Positions 53,161 through 63,261 of a stretch of DNA of 64,000 bases are shown piece after piece (positions within the stretch are counted from its first letter, which is position 1; every line of letters begins with the position of its first letter). Below the pieces are notes generated by a model. The model did not search any database. It worked only from the letters and a program-made list of their open reading frames with translations, and was not told the origin of the DNA. Location: contig CANLWG010000004.1 in the NCBI GenBank assembly GCA_947494715.1, positions 62,001 to 126,000 of the forward strand, read 5' to 3'. This DNA comes from an uncultured Flavobacteriaceae bacterium. GTDB taxonomy: Bacteria > Bacteroidota > Bacteroidia > Flavobacteriales > Flavobacteriaceae. Both the position numbers and the translations under genes were made by a program.

Positions 53161-56100
53161 TTAGAATCCAAAGTTTAGAGAGACCCCCATAGTTCTCTGA
53201 GTGGGAGGAGCGAAAGCTTCCCTACCTTCATTCGAAATTTCGCCATTATCGGCCGAATTCGGATCGTTAGTAACACCTGTAATGGATTCTGGGTCAAAAT
53301 TTTCCGCTTTATTGGTGATAAAGAACAGGTTTCTTCCTACCAAGGAAATATTGGCCGAGGTCAAAAAGGTTTTGGACAAGATACTCTGGGGTACGGTGTA
53401 TCCTATGACCAATTCCCGCAAGCGAATATTGGAAGCATCACGTACAAAAGCCTCACCTACCGGGGTATTTCTACCTCCTACCCGGTTCCAAAAGTCTTCC
53501 GCCCGCACTGCCAAGGTGTTCGGAGAACCATCCTGCCGTACTGCAGTTTCACCTCCGAAGAAGTTATCCCCGAAAACCAATCCACCATCACGACCTTCTG
53601 TCGTATAATCCAGCACACCGTCCCGAGCCAAAATAGCCTCGGTAAAACTGGTTACTGTACCACCTTGTCGGATATCGATCAACGCACTGAAATTGAAATT
53701 CTTGTAGTTCAAAGAATTTCGAATACCGCCCGTCCAATCTGGATTAAAGTTGGCCACCTTTACGTCGTTACGTCCAGGAGTAATCAAAGGAAGACCCAAA
53801 TCATCGACAATGACCCTACCTTGATCATCACGTTGGTAACCTCGGGAGTATGTATCACCAAATTCCTCACCGACTTTCAAAGCATATTCACGGATAAAAT
53901 CCCTGCTTATGGTCAAGAGATCAAAGCCTTCGGCAATTGCCAATACTTCGCTTTTGTAGGCGGCAAAATTTAGATCTAAATCCCAAGAGAAATCCGGATT
54001 ATCTATAATAGTTGCGCCTAATACGATTTCAACCCCACGGTTTTGGATATCCCCACCATTTTGAAAAATATCCGAGATACCAGAACCTACTGGAGTAGGC
54101 GTTCTGAAAATTTGATCAATGGTATTGGTTTTATAATAGGTAAAATCCAAACGTAATCTATTATCCAAGAAGCGAGCATCAAAACCAAGCTCCAAGGATT
54201 GGGTAGTTTCCGGTCTTAAATCCGGATTAGGTTGTGTTGGGTTGATGTCCAAGGAACCGAAACGAATATCCGCTCTTCGGGACAATTGGAAAGACTGGGT
54301 ATCATTACCCACCTCGGCCCAGTTGGCACGTAGCTTTAAGAAGCTGAGTGGTCCACTTCCAAAGTCGACCAAATCACTTACCACAGCTGTAAGACCTACA
54401 GAAGGATAAAAGTAAGAGCGGTTATCCTCCGGTAAGGTGGAGCTCCAATCATTCCTAGCGGTCAAGTTGAGGAAAATGGCATTTTTGTATGAAAACTCGG
54501 CCAGACCATATACCGATTGTACCTCAAATTTATCAAATTGCTCCGTGGCCAATGGATTCTGGGTATTGCTCAAGGCAAAGAAATTTTCTATAGTGAAGTT
54601 AGTTCCGTTACCTCTTAACCAGTTTCTTTCGAAAACCCTTTGGTTGGCCCCAACGTTCAAGTCTATCTTAAAATCATCCGTTATATTCTTGTTGTAATTA
54701 ATCAGCACATCCGTATTCCAATCGTACTGATTGCTAGCCGTTTTCTGATAACGGCCAAATTGCGCTACGGTATAGGTGTCATTGTTCCATAGTTGATCCT
54801 CCGATCTGCTGGTACGATCTATAGCCGAACGGGCCAGAATGGAAAGATCATCCGTAATATCGTATTTCAGGGACAACAATCCCAATACCCGTTCATCCAG
54901 TCGTGGATGCCTTACATTGTTGTTAACCCAATAGGGGTTACCACCTCCGTTGAATTGCGGCAAGAAATAGTGTTGTCTCAACTTCCCCTCATCATTGATA
55001 AATTGAAAATTTTCAAAATCCCGGGTCCGAATATTCCTTGGCGTTTTATATAAATAACGTACCGGGTTGTCATAGTTTTCCCCGGTAGTAAGCCAATTGC
55101 TAAAGTCATCACGGATATAATTGATTTTGGCATCTACCTGCAATTTTTCGGTGATGTTGGAAGTGATACGGGTGTTAATACTATGCCTATTCAAATCGTT
55201 CCCTGGAATTATACCACCAGCATTGGTATAGGTATAGCCTAGAAAGACGTTGGATTTTTCACTGTTTATGTTTACTCCTACATTGGTAGCGAGTTCATGC
55301 CCTAATCTGAAAAAATCCTTGACGTTATCCGGTTGGGCTTCATAAGCATAGGTGCCACCGAAGTCCGGATAATTGGGGTTGTTGGACCAATGAGCTTGTT
55401 GACTACCGTCAAAACGAGGGCCATAAGAAGTCGTTGCCATTTCGGAGTAGGTACCTCCGGCACCCTGACCATATTCATTTTGAAACTCCAATAGGTGAAT
55501 GGGACTTGCTAAAGTAGATGTAAAGCCTACCGTGGCGGAAACCCCTTCCTTAGCACCTTTCCCGGATTTCGTTGTAATAATGATGGCCCCGTTCTGTGCT
55601 CTACTTCCATAAAGTGCTGCGGCATTTGCACCTTTAAGTATGGAAATTTCCTGAATATCGTCCGGGCTAATATTATTGATATCCCCATTTAATAGGATAC
55701 CATCCACAACATAGAGTGGCTGGCTACTACCATTAATGGAACGATTACCCCTTAGGAGTACCTTGGTGGGTGCGCCCACACCAGAAGAACCGCGGGTTAC
55801 CGTAAGACCGGCTACCTTTCCACTTAGACCTTCGGTTACGTTTACGGCACGGGCTTTGGTCAATTCATCCGTTTCTACCTGTTGGTTGGCATACGAAAGG
55901 GACTTTGACTGTCGTTCCAGACCCAAAGCGGTGACTACAACTTCATCTAGTTGGTTTTCGTCTACAACCATTTGGACATCAACAGTATTTGAGGAGCCAA
56001 CAGTAATACTCTGTGCTCTCATCCCGATGTAGGAAAAAACCAAAACATTTCCTTCGGCAACCTCTATGGTATAGTTACCGTCAAAATCAGTTTGCGTCCC

Positions 56101-56250
56101 ATTCGTGGTTCCCTGAACCAGAACGTTTACCCCGGGTAAAGGCGACCCGTCCGAGGCATCGGTTACCGTTCCTGTAACGGTCTTGTTTTGTGCCAGCAAA
56201 GGGTACGCCCCTAATACCAACACAAGAAATACAATAAATTTTCTAGTCAT
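53161..56250 (-). CDS. SusC/RagA-family TonB-dependent outer-membrane transporter
   Basis: A 1029-residue transporter. A signal peptide (FIVFLVLVLGAYPLLAQ) is followed by a carboxypeptidase-like beta-sandwich (VTGTVTDASDGSPLPGVNVL, FDGNYTIEVAEGNVLVFSY). The TonB plug domain shows LLRGNRSINGSSQPLYVVDG and ISILKGANAAALYGSRAQNG, then IIITTKSGKG. The remainder forms the 22-stranded barrel and ends in the usual aromatic residue (SLNFGF). With SusD it imports oligosaccharides using TonB energy. It is first in the leftward locus. Confidence 0.97.
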   Translation of the reverse strand: MTRKFIVFLVLVLGAYPLLAQNKTVTGTVTDASDGSPLPGVNVLVQGTTNGTQTDFDGNYTIEVAEGNVLVFSYIGMRAQSITVGSSNTVDVQMVVDENQLDEVVVTALGLERQSKSLSYANQQVETDELTKARAVNVTEGLSGKVAGLTVTRGSSGVGAPTKVLLRGNRSINGSSQPLYVVDGILLNGDINNISPDDIQEISILKGANAAALYGSRAQNGAIIITTKSGKGAKEGVSATVGFTSTLASPIHLLEFQNEYGQGAGGTYSEMATTSYGPRFDGSQQAHWSNNPNYPDFGGTYAYEAQPDNVKDFFRLGHELATNVGVNINSEKSNVFLGYTYTNAGGIIPGNDLNRHSINTRITSNITEKLQVDAKINYIRDDFSNWLTTGENYDNPVRYLYKTPRNIRTRDFENFQFINDEGKLRQHYFLPQFNGGGNPYWVNNNVRHPRLDERVLGLLSLKYDITDDLSILARSAIDRTSRSEDQLWNNDTYTVAQFGRYQKTASNQYDWNTDVLINYNKNITDDFKIDLNVGANQRVFERNWLRGNGTNFTIENFFALSNTQNPLATEQFDKFEVQSVYGLAEFSYKNAIFLNLTARNDWSSTLPEDNRSYFYPSVGLTAVVSDLVDFGSGPLSFLKLRANWAEVGNDTQSFQLSRRADIRFGSLDINPTQPNPDLRPETTQSLELGFDARFLDNRLRLDFTYYKTNTIDQIFRTPTPVGSGISDIFQNGGDIQNRGVEIVLGATIIDNPDFSWDLDLNFAAYKSEVLAIAEGFDLLTISRDFIREYALKVGEEFGDTYSRGYQRDDQGRVIVDDLGLPLITPGRNDVKVANFNPDWTGGIRNSLNYKNFNFSALIDIRQGGTVTSFTEAILARDGVLDYTTEGRDGGLVFGDNFFGGETAVRQDGSPNTLAVRAEDFWNRVGGRNTPVGEAFVRDASNIRLRELVIGYTVPQSILSKTFLTSANISLVGRNLFFITNKAENFDPESITGVTNDPNSADNGEISNEGREAFAPPTQRTMGVSLNFGF

Positions 56251-56485
56251 AATGTTAGTTTTTTGATAATGTAGTTAGTTTAACATTTTATTATAATATG
56301 TGAATTTAAACTATTTTTTCTAGAAAACAAGTTGTCCTAGAAAAAATGTGCTCGAACACACCGGCGAAAATTCTCGTTAAACCGGTGATGGAACCAGAGT
56401 ATATAAGTAAAACAATTTGGAATGGAATTATTCGTTAATTCTATTTTTTGAAATGCCAAGAAGGAATAGTTGTCATCCATACCTA

Positions 56486-57526
56486 TTAATTTATATAGTA
56501 TTTCACATTCTCAGCGGTCACAATATCTATAGGCAACAATTCCTGGGAAGGCATTTCTTTTTCAAATAGAAAATATTCTGCCAAATAGCCTATCCCCAAA
56601 TATGCTTGTCTTTTGGGTTTTTGATGGATAAGAAAATCTATTTTCCCTTTACGTAAATGCTTAAGGTTTTCCTCTAAAAGGTCATATCCGACCATTGTAA
56701 AATTTCTCCCATCTGTTTGAAGAAATTCTATAAGTAAATGGGCCTTGGAATTGGTAACAAAAAAACCGGTTATCCAAGGGTGGCTTTCCAGAAATAGGGT
56801 AAATTCGGTTTTGAAGTGATCCGGATTATCCGTTTTAAGATTATAGGTAATTATTTTTTTTGTATTTCTCTTTTTCTCCTTGAAGTAATCCCTAAAGCCA
56901 ATTTCCTTTTGCCGCATATGTAACTCCTCGTCAATATGTATAATTGCAATATGTGTGCCTTCGGCCGTAACCTTGTCAATGAGATTCGCAGCAACCCTGC
57001 CACTTTGTACCAAATCCTGGCCAATAAAATTTTCTATACTCAAGGAATCTATGTGATTATTGAAGGATGCCAGAAATATTCCTTTTTGCCTACAGTTTTG
57101 AAAGACCTTGAGCGACTCTTTGTGAAAAATCGGAACCATTAATAGGGCATCAGGGTCAGAGTCAATAGCGACATTGGATTGCTCTACAAAATGAACCGTC
57201 TTGTTCGGGTGATATGGATATTCCTCAACGACCACTCCGAAAGGTCCGAATTCCTTGGCGGCTATGCGTACACCTTCTATGGCCGGAAGCCAATATGAGT
57301 CTATTTCAAAGTCAGGTATGAGGACGCAAATTTTATAGGTTTTGTTAATCTTAAGGTTTCTTGCGATCGGGTTTGGCCGGTAATCAATTTTTTTTAGTAC
57401 CCTATCCACCTTTTGATAGGCATCCTTGGAAACCCTACCGCGTTTGTGAAGTACCCGGTCAACGGTACCTTTGGAGACTCCCGCGAATTGGGCTATATCT
57501 TTAATGGTGTATTTTTTTTTATTCAT
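56486..57526 (-). CDS. LacI-family transcriptional regulator
   Basis: A 346-residue regulator. The HTH is YTIKDIAQFAGVSKGTVDRV, followed by LHKRGRVSKDAYQKVDRVLK and the hinge RPNPIARNLK. The remainder is a periplasmic-binding-protein-like sensor domain (ICVLIPDFEIDSYWLPAIEG, ending in TVGYDLLEEN-like and FLIHQKPKRQAYLGIGYLAE segments). The ATG at 57526 begins the HTH; the frame to 57658 is a non-coding extension. It lies upstream of susC on the same strand, so it probably controls the locus in response to a sugar. Confidence 0.94.
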   Translation of the reverse strand: MNKKKYTIKDIAQFAGVSKGTVDRVLHKRGRVSKDAYQKVDRVLKKIDYRPNPIARNLKINKTYKICVLIPDFEIDSYWLPAIEGVRIAAKEFGPFGVVVEEYPYHPNKTVHFVEQSNVAIDSDPDALLMVPIFHKESLKVFQNCRQKGIFLASFNNHIDSLSIENFIGQDLVQSGRVAANLIDKVTAEGTHIAIIHIDEELHMRQKEIGFRDYFKEKKRNTKKIITYNLKTDNPDHFKTEFTLFLESHPWITGFFVTNSKAHLLIEFLQTDGRNFTMVGYDLLEENLKHLRKGKIDFLIHQKPKRQAYLGIGYLAEYFLFEKEMPSQELLPIDIVTAENVKYYIN

Positions 57527-58037
57527 GTGATAACGGATAGAATCCAATTTTACAGCTATAAATATAATGCATATTTGAAACGAGCTCATAAAACGATCAA
57601 ACACAGTATTTCTGAACAATGAAAATACAGGGAGGGTAAGGGTAGGATAAAAACTCATGGTGTTGGCGGTATAATAGAAAAGCCATTGGGAAGAATAAGG
57701 TAAACCTTTCTTAATAGATAACTAACTCAAAATTAACTAGATCGACCCAATGGCACAACAAGATTTTCTAACAACTGTGGATAAAAATAAAGGGAATAGG
57801 GCAAATTGAGTGGTAGGAATAATTTCAATCTTGATATGATTTAGTAAGATCAGTGGATGTACGTTCTACATCATAAGCATAGAAAACATAGGAAGACCTG
57901 AGTACTAAACACCGTTAAAAATTACTAGGTGAAATGGTTGAAGCAAACCAAAAAAAGAAATAATTAACATAAATGAAGTATTCATAATGTAATTTTTTTC
58001 CTACCTTGTAGGGAGTATTAATCTTTAATAACTTATC
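57527..58037. other. Intergenic region with the first lanthipeptide promoter
   Basis: No gene is seen in these 511 bases. A -7-like box, TACCTTG (58002-58008), lies 30 bases before the first precursor gene. It falls in a CCTAC/GTAGG hairpin (about 58000-58012). The rest is AT-rich with no clear repeat. Confidence 0.5.
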
Positions 58038-58232
58038 ATGAAAAAAGCAAAGTTTTCAGGGAAACTTTCCCTTAGCAAGAAAAGGATTTCTAATTTGACC
58101 GCCCAATCCATTATGGGAGGAACTAGCGGTGGTGGATCTAGCTACGCAACAAGCTGTTCTATAGGTTGCCCAACCGATACCACCAATAATAATTGTACTT
58201 CTGGAACTTCGGTTGTTGTTTCTTGTTGCTAG
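58038..58232 (+). CDS. Class I lanthipeptide precursor 1
   Basis: A 64-residue precursor. The leader, residues 1-28, carries the Bacteroidetes class I lanthipeptide pattern LSLSKKRISNL and ends in Gly-Gly (SIMGG). The core has 36 residues: many Ser/Thr and five Cys (core positions 12, 16, 25, 35, 36), with SIGCPTDTTNNNCTSG and a VVVSCC end. Dehydration of Ser/Thr and addition of Cys would give lanthionine rings. The Gly-Gly suggests cleavage by a C39-type peptidase, none of which is encoded nearby. The gene has its own terminator and a near-identical sister 172 bases downstream. Confidence 0.9.
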   Translation: MKKAKFSGKLSLSKKRISNLTAQSIMGGTSGGGSSYATSCSIGCPTDTTNNNCTSGTSVVVSCC

Positions 58233-58258
58233 AACTTATTTCCGTTGATGTTTTTTGA

Positions 58259-58291
58259 CCATTAGTTGTATACTCTAACTAATGGTTTTTT
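58259..58291 (+). terminator. Terminator after precursor 1
   Basis: CCATTAGTT (58259-58267) pairs with AACTAATGG (58277-58285), followed by six T. Each precursor is thus transcribed as its own short unit. Confidence 0.88.
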
Positions 58292-58403
58292 GTTGAAATT
58301 AGCTAGAACTTCATACAACTACTTTTACTTTTTAACAAGTTAAAAGTTCTTTTATATAAATATTTTCTTACATTTATAAAGTATTAACCTTTAAATAATT
58401 ATC

Positions 58404-58592
58404 ATGAAAAAAGCAAAGTTTTCAGGGAAACTTTCCCTAAGCAAGAAGAAGATTTCCAATTTAACTTCTAAAGCGATAACAGGCGGAGCTAGGGCTACGA
58501 TGTATGACCTCACTTGTTCCTTGGGTTGTCCAACCGATACCACAAATGCCAATTGTACTTCTGGCGCTTCGATAGTGATTTCTTGTTGTTAA
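58404..58592 (+). CDS. Class I lanthipeptide precursor 2
   Basis: A 62-residue paralogue of precursor 1. The first 35 bases of the two genes are identical, and both leaders carry LSLSKKKISNL or its variant and end in Gly-Gly (AITGG). The core has 34 residues with five Cys (core positions 10, 14, 23, 33, 34): LTCSLGCPTDTTNANCTSG and IVISCC. The N-terminal core differs (ARATMYDL against TSGGGSSYAT), whereas the GCPTDTTN-x-NCTSG block is conserved and likely forms the same rings. A TACATTTA box (58369-58376) lies upstream, so it has its own promoter. Confidence 0.9.
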   Translation: MKKAKFSGKLSLSKKKISNLTSKAITGGARATMYDLTCSLGCPTDTTNANCTSGASIVISCC

Positions 58593-58623
58593 TTTTTATT
58601 AAAAATTAATGTATTTGATAGGG

Positions 58624-58654
58624 CCATCAGTGGTAAATCTTGCTGATGGTTTTT
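58624..58654 (+). terminator. Terminator after precursor 2
   Basis: CCATCAG (58624-58630) pairs with CTGATGG (58643-58649), followed by five T. It separates the precursor from the LanC gene. Confidence 0.85.
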
Positions 58655-58805
58655 CTATTGGGTATTTATGTTCACTTTGAGACAAATTTGCCTTCTTGGA
58701 CGCATAGGACCCTTTTGAAAATCTGAACTAAGATATCATTTCGGTAAATGTGGAAATCATTTGTGTACAAGGTCTGGATTTTTAATTGGGACAAAGAATG
58801 GTGCT

Positions 58806-60011
58806 ATGGACAAAAAAAAACTAGAAGAAAATCTAAAGGAAATCGATAACAGTATTAAACGGCATTTTCAGCAGGAAGAAAATACTGGAGTTCTTGTTGG
58901 GTTGTCCGGAGTTTCACTATTTCAGTTCTATTATTCCAAATATTTGGATGTTAATTCCAATGCCAATTTTGGTGTAGAAATACTATCTAATGTCATAGAA
59001 AAAATTGATCAGGGTTATGGCTACCCTACATTTTGCGATGGAATTTCCGGTGCAGGATGGGTTTTGGACCATTTGGAACAGGTAGGCCTTATGGAAGTCG
59101 AAACGGACGACCTCTTATCGCAATTGGACGAGTATCTCCATACGGCTATGGTCTCTGATATGAAGGTAGGAAATTATGATTTTTTACATGGAGCTATTGG
59201 TTATGCCCTTTATTTTCTGAATCGATATAAGAGCACAAAATCGGAAAAGCTGAAAAACAGATATAGAACCTATCTTTTGGAATTTATTTCTTTCCTCGAA
59301 GAATTATCGGAAAAGGATAAGGGTACTAATCTGAAATGGATTTCCGTACATCCGCGCAGCCAAGAAAAAAGTTATAATCTAGGGTTATCCCATGGAATTA
59401 CGGGTATCATTGGAATCTTGGTCAAGTTTTCCGAATATGAAGATTTTAAATCGATTACTGAAACCATACTTAAAGGAGCAGTTGGTTATGTCATCGGTTT
59501 TAAAAAGGAAGACAATTCGCTCTCTCTTTTTCCAAATCGTGTATTGGTTAGTGGTGAGACCAGTGGTAATAGTAGGTTGGGATGGTGCTACGGAGAATTG
59601 GGTATTGGATTGCAATTGTATTACGCTTCAAAAGTTTTGGAAGATGAAAAACTGCAAAACCAATCGCTCTCTATTCTCAAACATGCGGCAAAGCGCACAA
59701 CACCTGACACAAGTTTGGTCAAAGATGCCATAGTATGTCATGGATCATATGGGATTGCCCAAATTTTTTCCAGAATTTATAAAGAGACCAAAATTCCAGT
59801 ATTCAGGGATGCCATGGAATTCTGGATTCAAGACGGTATAAACAAGGCGATACATGAAGATGGGTATGCGGGCTATAAGCAATGGAGAGATGTAAACGAA
59901 TGGGTGGTAGGGGTTTCCTTATTGGAGGGAATTTCAGGAATGGGATTGGTCATCATAGATTATTTAGCAGATTTTGAAACTACCTGGGACGAATGTTTAA
60001 TGATAAGCTAA
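58806..60011 (+). CDS. LanC-like lanthionine cyclase
   Basis: A 401-residue zinc enzyme that adds Cys thiols to dehydrated Ser/Thr. The alpha-toroid repeats show FLHGAIGYALYFLNRY, YNLGLSHGITGIIGIL and LEGISGMGLVIIDYL. Zinc ligands are the Cys in GWCYGELGIG and Cys-His in IVCHGSYGIAQ. The length and the repeats fit standalone LanC proteins of class I systems. The ATG at 58806 was chosen; the frame to 58761 begins with TTG and adds no domain sequence. The dehydratase gene follows after 7 bases. Confidence 0.94.
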   Translation: MDKKKLEENLKEIDNSIKRHFQQEENTGVLVGLSGVSLFQFYYSKYLDVNSNANFGVEILSNVIEKIDQGYGYPTFCDGISGAGWVLDHLEQVGLMEVETDDLLSQLDEYLHTAMVSDMKVGNYDFLHGAIGYALYFLNRYKSTKSEKLKNRYRTYLLEFISFLEELSEKDKGTNLKWISVHPRSQEKSYNLGLSHGITGIIGILVKFSEYEDFKSITETILKGAVGYVIGFKKEDNSLSLFPNRVLVSGETSGNSRLGWCYGELGIGLQLYYASKVLEDEKLQNQSLSILKHAAKRTTPDTSLVKDAIVCHGSYGIAQIFSRIYKETKIPVFRDAMEFWIQDGINKAIHEDGYAGYKQWRDVNEWVVGVSLLEGISGMGLVIIDYLADFETTWDECLMIS

Positions 60012-60018
60012 CCTAAAA

Positions 60019-62274
60019 ATGGGCGGAAGTAACCCTTATAAAAGTTTTCAAAAATATGTACTGAGAACTCCTTTATTGTCCCTAGGTTGGTATAAGGCCT
60101 TTACCTCAAAAAAAAACATTCCCGATGAAGATTTTAAAAAGGCTTATAATAATCCCATAATCAAAGAGGCCCTATTCTTGGCATCACCCTCCTTATCCAC
60201 AGAAATTACCAGATGGGTGGATGGGGAACTAAAAGACCAAAAAAAAATAGAAAAGCTCAAGTTTTCCATTTTCAAGTACCTAACAAGAATGTCATCAAGG
60301 TGCACACCATTTGGTTTATTTGCCGGATGTTCCGTAGGGAGGTTTGGTAATGAAACGAACATTGCCTTAAAAGGAGTGGACAAAAACTGTCGGCATACAA
60401 GATTGGACATGAATTATCTGGTAGCACTTTCACAAGATTTGGTGAAAAAGCCCCAAATCAAGAATCAACTTCTTTTTTTCCCCAATACCAGCATTTACAA
60501 AGCTGGAAATCAGCTACGGTATGTTGAATATGAATATATCAATAGCAAAAGACACCATAACATTGTCGCAGTTGATGATACAGAATATCTTGATATTGTG
60601 CTAGCCACAGCAGACAAAGGCGCATTACTTCAGGATTTGGCAAATGTTCTGGTGAGCGACGAGATTACAATGGACGAAGCTTCTTCTTATATAGACGAGC
60701 TTGTGGACAGTCAATTGCTTATCAGTGAGTTGGAACCTTCCGTTTCCGGACCCGAATTTTTAACACAGATTTGCTCTGTACTCAAAAAATTAGATAATAC
60801 GAAGGATGTATTGTACACATTGGAAGAAGCCGAAAAAAAAATGCACCTCATAGATTCGACTATGGGTAATAGCCCGGATGAATATTTTAACCTAACGGAA
60901 TCCTTAAAGGAATTGGAAACGGAATTTGATCTGAAGTTTATGTTTCAAACCGATGTAGCATTAGGCATCAAGACCAATACCCTAAATGAAAGTATAATTA
61001 ATGATATAAAAAGAGGGCTTACCCTTTTGAATAAGATTTCAATACCACCACAAGAGACCTTCCTTTCCAAATTCAAGGAAGCTTTTTATGAAAGGTATGA
61101 AGAACGTGAGGTTCCCCTGGCAACCGCCCTTGACGTAGAAGTAGGCCTAGGATATATTCAGAACCAAGGCTCAGGGGATATAAATCCTTTGGTAGATAGC
61201 ATAGTTCTTCCAGAGAGGGATTCCAGACAATCTATTATGGATGTTAAATGGACTACGATCAACTCCATATTTCAAAAAAAACTCAACAAGGCTTTTAGGG
61301 AAAACGCATATACAATTACGCTAAGTGATAATGATTTCCAAGAGTATGAAGCCATATGGGATGATCTGCCGGATACAATATCATGTATGTTGGAGATTAT
61401 TCTTGAAAATGGGGAGCAAAAAATAAAGTTCAGTGGAGGTGGAGGTTCCAGTGCAGCCAATCTTTTAGGTCGATTCTGTCATGGGGATCAAGAGCTTTAT
61501 AACTACACTATGGAAATCGTTGAAACAGAAACTAAAATAAATGAGGATAAAATTTTAGCGGAAATCGTACACCTTCCTGAATCGAGGGTAGGAAACATTT
61601 TAATGCGTCCCGATTTCCGCGAATATGAAATCCCATATTTGGCCAAGTCTATCAAATCAAAGCCATTTCAGTTAACGCTTGACGATTTGATGATCTCCGT
61701 AAAAAACGATAAAATAATGCTCAGGTCAAAAAGATACAACAAGGAAGTAATTCCACATTTGACCAATGCCCATAATTATTCTCGCGATTCACTTCCTATT
61801 TATCATTTTCTAGCTGATATGCAAACCCAGGGAGTTAGGAGTGGAGTGGGAATAAACCTAAGTCCATTTGCCGAGAATTACGAATTTCTCCCCCGAATAG
61901 AATACCATAACCTGATCTTACAGGACGCTACTTGGCATTTAAGGAAAAATCATATTACAAGTCTACTAAAACTAAAAGAAAGCGATATTCAATTATCCGA
62001 AGAAATAATTTCTTTTAGGGAAAAGTTGAAGATTCCACAATTTGCCATGCTAGCTGATGGGGATAACGAATTATTGTTAAATTTTGAGAACCTGACCTCT
62101 GTAAGAATGTTTTTGGATACCGTAGAGAAAAGAACGGATTTTACACTTACGGAATTTCTGTTTTCTGAAGATGGAATCACGAAACATGAAAAGGAGTATT
62201 ACACCAATCAAGTAATCGTATCATTTTTTAACGAAGAAAAACTGACCCATGACATCGATAGCGGCAAAGCATAA
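60019..62274 (+). CDS. LanB-type dehydratase, N-terminal (glutamylation) part
   Basis: A 751-residue protein corresponding to the Lant_dehydr_N part of class I dehydratases, which glutamylates Ser/Thr using glutamyl-tRNA. RTPLLSLGWYKAF starts the domain; TRMSSRCTPFGLFAGCSVGR is its best-known signature, and SGGGGSSAANLLGRFCHGDQ with LPESRVGNILMRPDFREYEI follow in the usual order. The elimination domain is missing and is encoded by the next gene, which overlaps by 26 bases. Split LanB enzymes are known from Bacteroidetes pinensin-type clusters. Confidence 0.93.
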   Translation: MGGSNPYKSFQKYVLRTPLLSLGWYKAFTSKKNIPDEDFKKAYNNPIIKEALFLASPSLSTEITRWVDGELKDQKKIEKLKFSIFKYLTRMSSRCTPFGLFAGCSVGRFGNETNIALKGVDKNCRHTRLDMNYLVALSQDLVKKPQIKNQLLFFPNTSIYKAGNQLRYVEYEYINSKRHHNIVAVDDTEYLDIVLATADKGALLQDLANVLVSDEITMDEASSYIDELVDSQLLISELEPSVSGPEFLTQICSVLKKLDNTKDVLYTLEEAEKKMHLIDSTMGNSPDEYFNLTESLKELETEFDLKFMFQTDVALGIKTNTLNESIINDIKRGLTLLNKISIPPQETFLSKFKEAFYERYEEREVPLATALDVEVGLGYIQNQGSGDINPLVDSIVLPERDSRQSIMDVKWTTINSIFQKKLNKAFRENAYTITLSDNDFQEYEAIWDDLPDTISCMLEIILENGEQKIKFSGGGGSSAANLLGRFCHGDQELYNYTMEIVETETKINEDKILAEIVHLPESRVGNILMRPDFREYEIPYLAKSIKSKPFQLTLDDLMISVKNDKIMLRSKRYNKEVIPHLTNAHNYSRDSLPIYHFLADMQTQGVRSGVGINLSPFAENYEFLPRIEYHNLILQDATWHLRKNHITSLLKLKESDIQLSEEIISFREKLKIPQFAMLADGDNELLLNFENLTSVRMFLDTVEKRTDFTLTEFLFSEDGITKHEKEYYTNQVIVSFFNEEKLTHDIDSGKA

Positions 62275-63163
62275 AAAAGCACAGAGAAATTACATTTTGG
62301 GCGACAGTTGGCTGTACTATAAAATTTATACGGGTCACAAAACGGCGGATGTAGTTCTTACCGAAATAGTTAAACCGATCGTTGAAAAATTAATGGAAGA
62401 AGGTGTCATTGACAAGTGGTTTTTTATAAGATATGCGGACACAAGACACCATATTAGAGTACGCTTTCATTATTCAAATACAGAAAGGGTGGGGGAGATC
62501 ATAAATGGACTTCATCCGCATTTAAAGCAATTTATGGATCAAGACCTTGTATGGAAAATCCAACTCGATACCTATCAAAGGGAGATTGAACGCTATGGTG
62601 AGCATACCATGGAATTATCGGAAGATTTTTTCTATTATGACAGCAAGATGATAGTTGACTTTTTGGATATGATAGAAGGTGAGGAGGGAGAGATGCTTCG
62701 TTGGTTATTTTCACTTCGCGCCATCGACTCACACCTCAAAAATTTTGGATATTCTGACGATGACAAACTAAGACTCCTAGATCGGCTAAAAACCGGATTT
62801 GGATTTGAATTTGGAATGTCACGACCTTTAAAGAAACAGCTCGACGCAAAATATAGGGAAGAGCGAAAAAAAATTGAGGAATTCATGATTTTTGAAGTTG
62901 CCGATAAACCGGACTATGCCCCGATTTTAGATCGTATCGATATCAAAGAAAAAGAGGTCAACCCCATCGCCTCACAAATTCTAAATTACTTCAAAAAGGG
63001 AACTATGGAAATAGGGCTTGATGATTTAATGGCAAGCTATCTCCATATGCACATGAATCGCCTGTTTAAGTCCAAAAATCGTTTACATGAATTGGTTTGC
63101 TATGATTTTTTACATCGTTATTACAAGTCCATGATTGCGCGTAAAAAATATCAAAAAAGCTAA
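62249..63163 (+). CDS. Thiopeptide-type/LanB elimination-domain protein
   Basis: A 304-residue protein of the SpaB_C (thiopeptide-type bacteriocin biosynthesis) family. It supplies the glutamate-elimination step that completes dehydration. WLYYKIYTGHKTADVVLTEI at the start and KWFFIRYADTRHHIRVRFHY give the family's signature, including the Arg/His pair of the elimination site. The start lies 26 bases inside the preceding gene, so the two halves are translationally coupled. No transporter or protease gene follows before the next gene on the other strand. Confidence 0.92.
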   Translation: MTSIAAKHKKAQRNYILGDSWLYYKIYTGHKTADVVLTEIVKPIVEKLMEEGVIDKWFFIRYADTRHHIRVRFHYSNTERVGEIINGLHPHLKQFMDQDLVWKIQLDTYQREIERYGEHTMELSEDFFYYDSKMIVDFLDMIEGEEGEMLRWLFSLRAIDSHLKNFGYSDDDKLRLLDRLKTGFGFEFGMSRPLKKQLDAKYREERKKIEEFMIFEVADKPDYAPILDRIDIKEKEVNPIASQILNYFKKGTMEIGLDDLMASYLHMHMNRLFKSKNRLHELVCYDFLHRYYKSMIARKKYQKS

Positions 63164-63261
63164 TTTATCGTTTATCGAAAGTTTTTCCAAGCCGATAAAA
63201 AATACGTTTCAGGGCAATTGGATCTTCGGTTGTAATTTTTTTGCTCTTCAACATTTATTGT

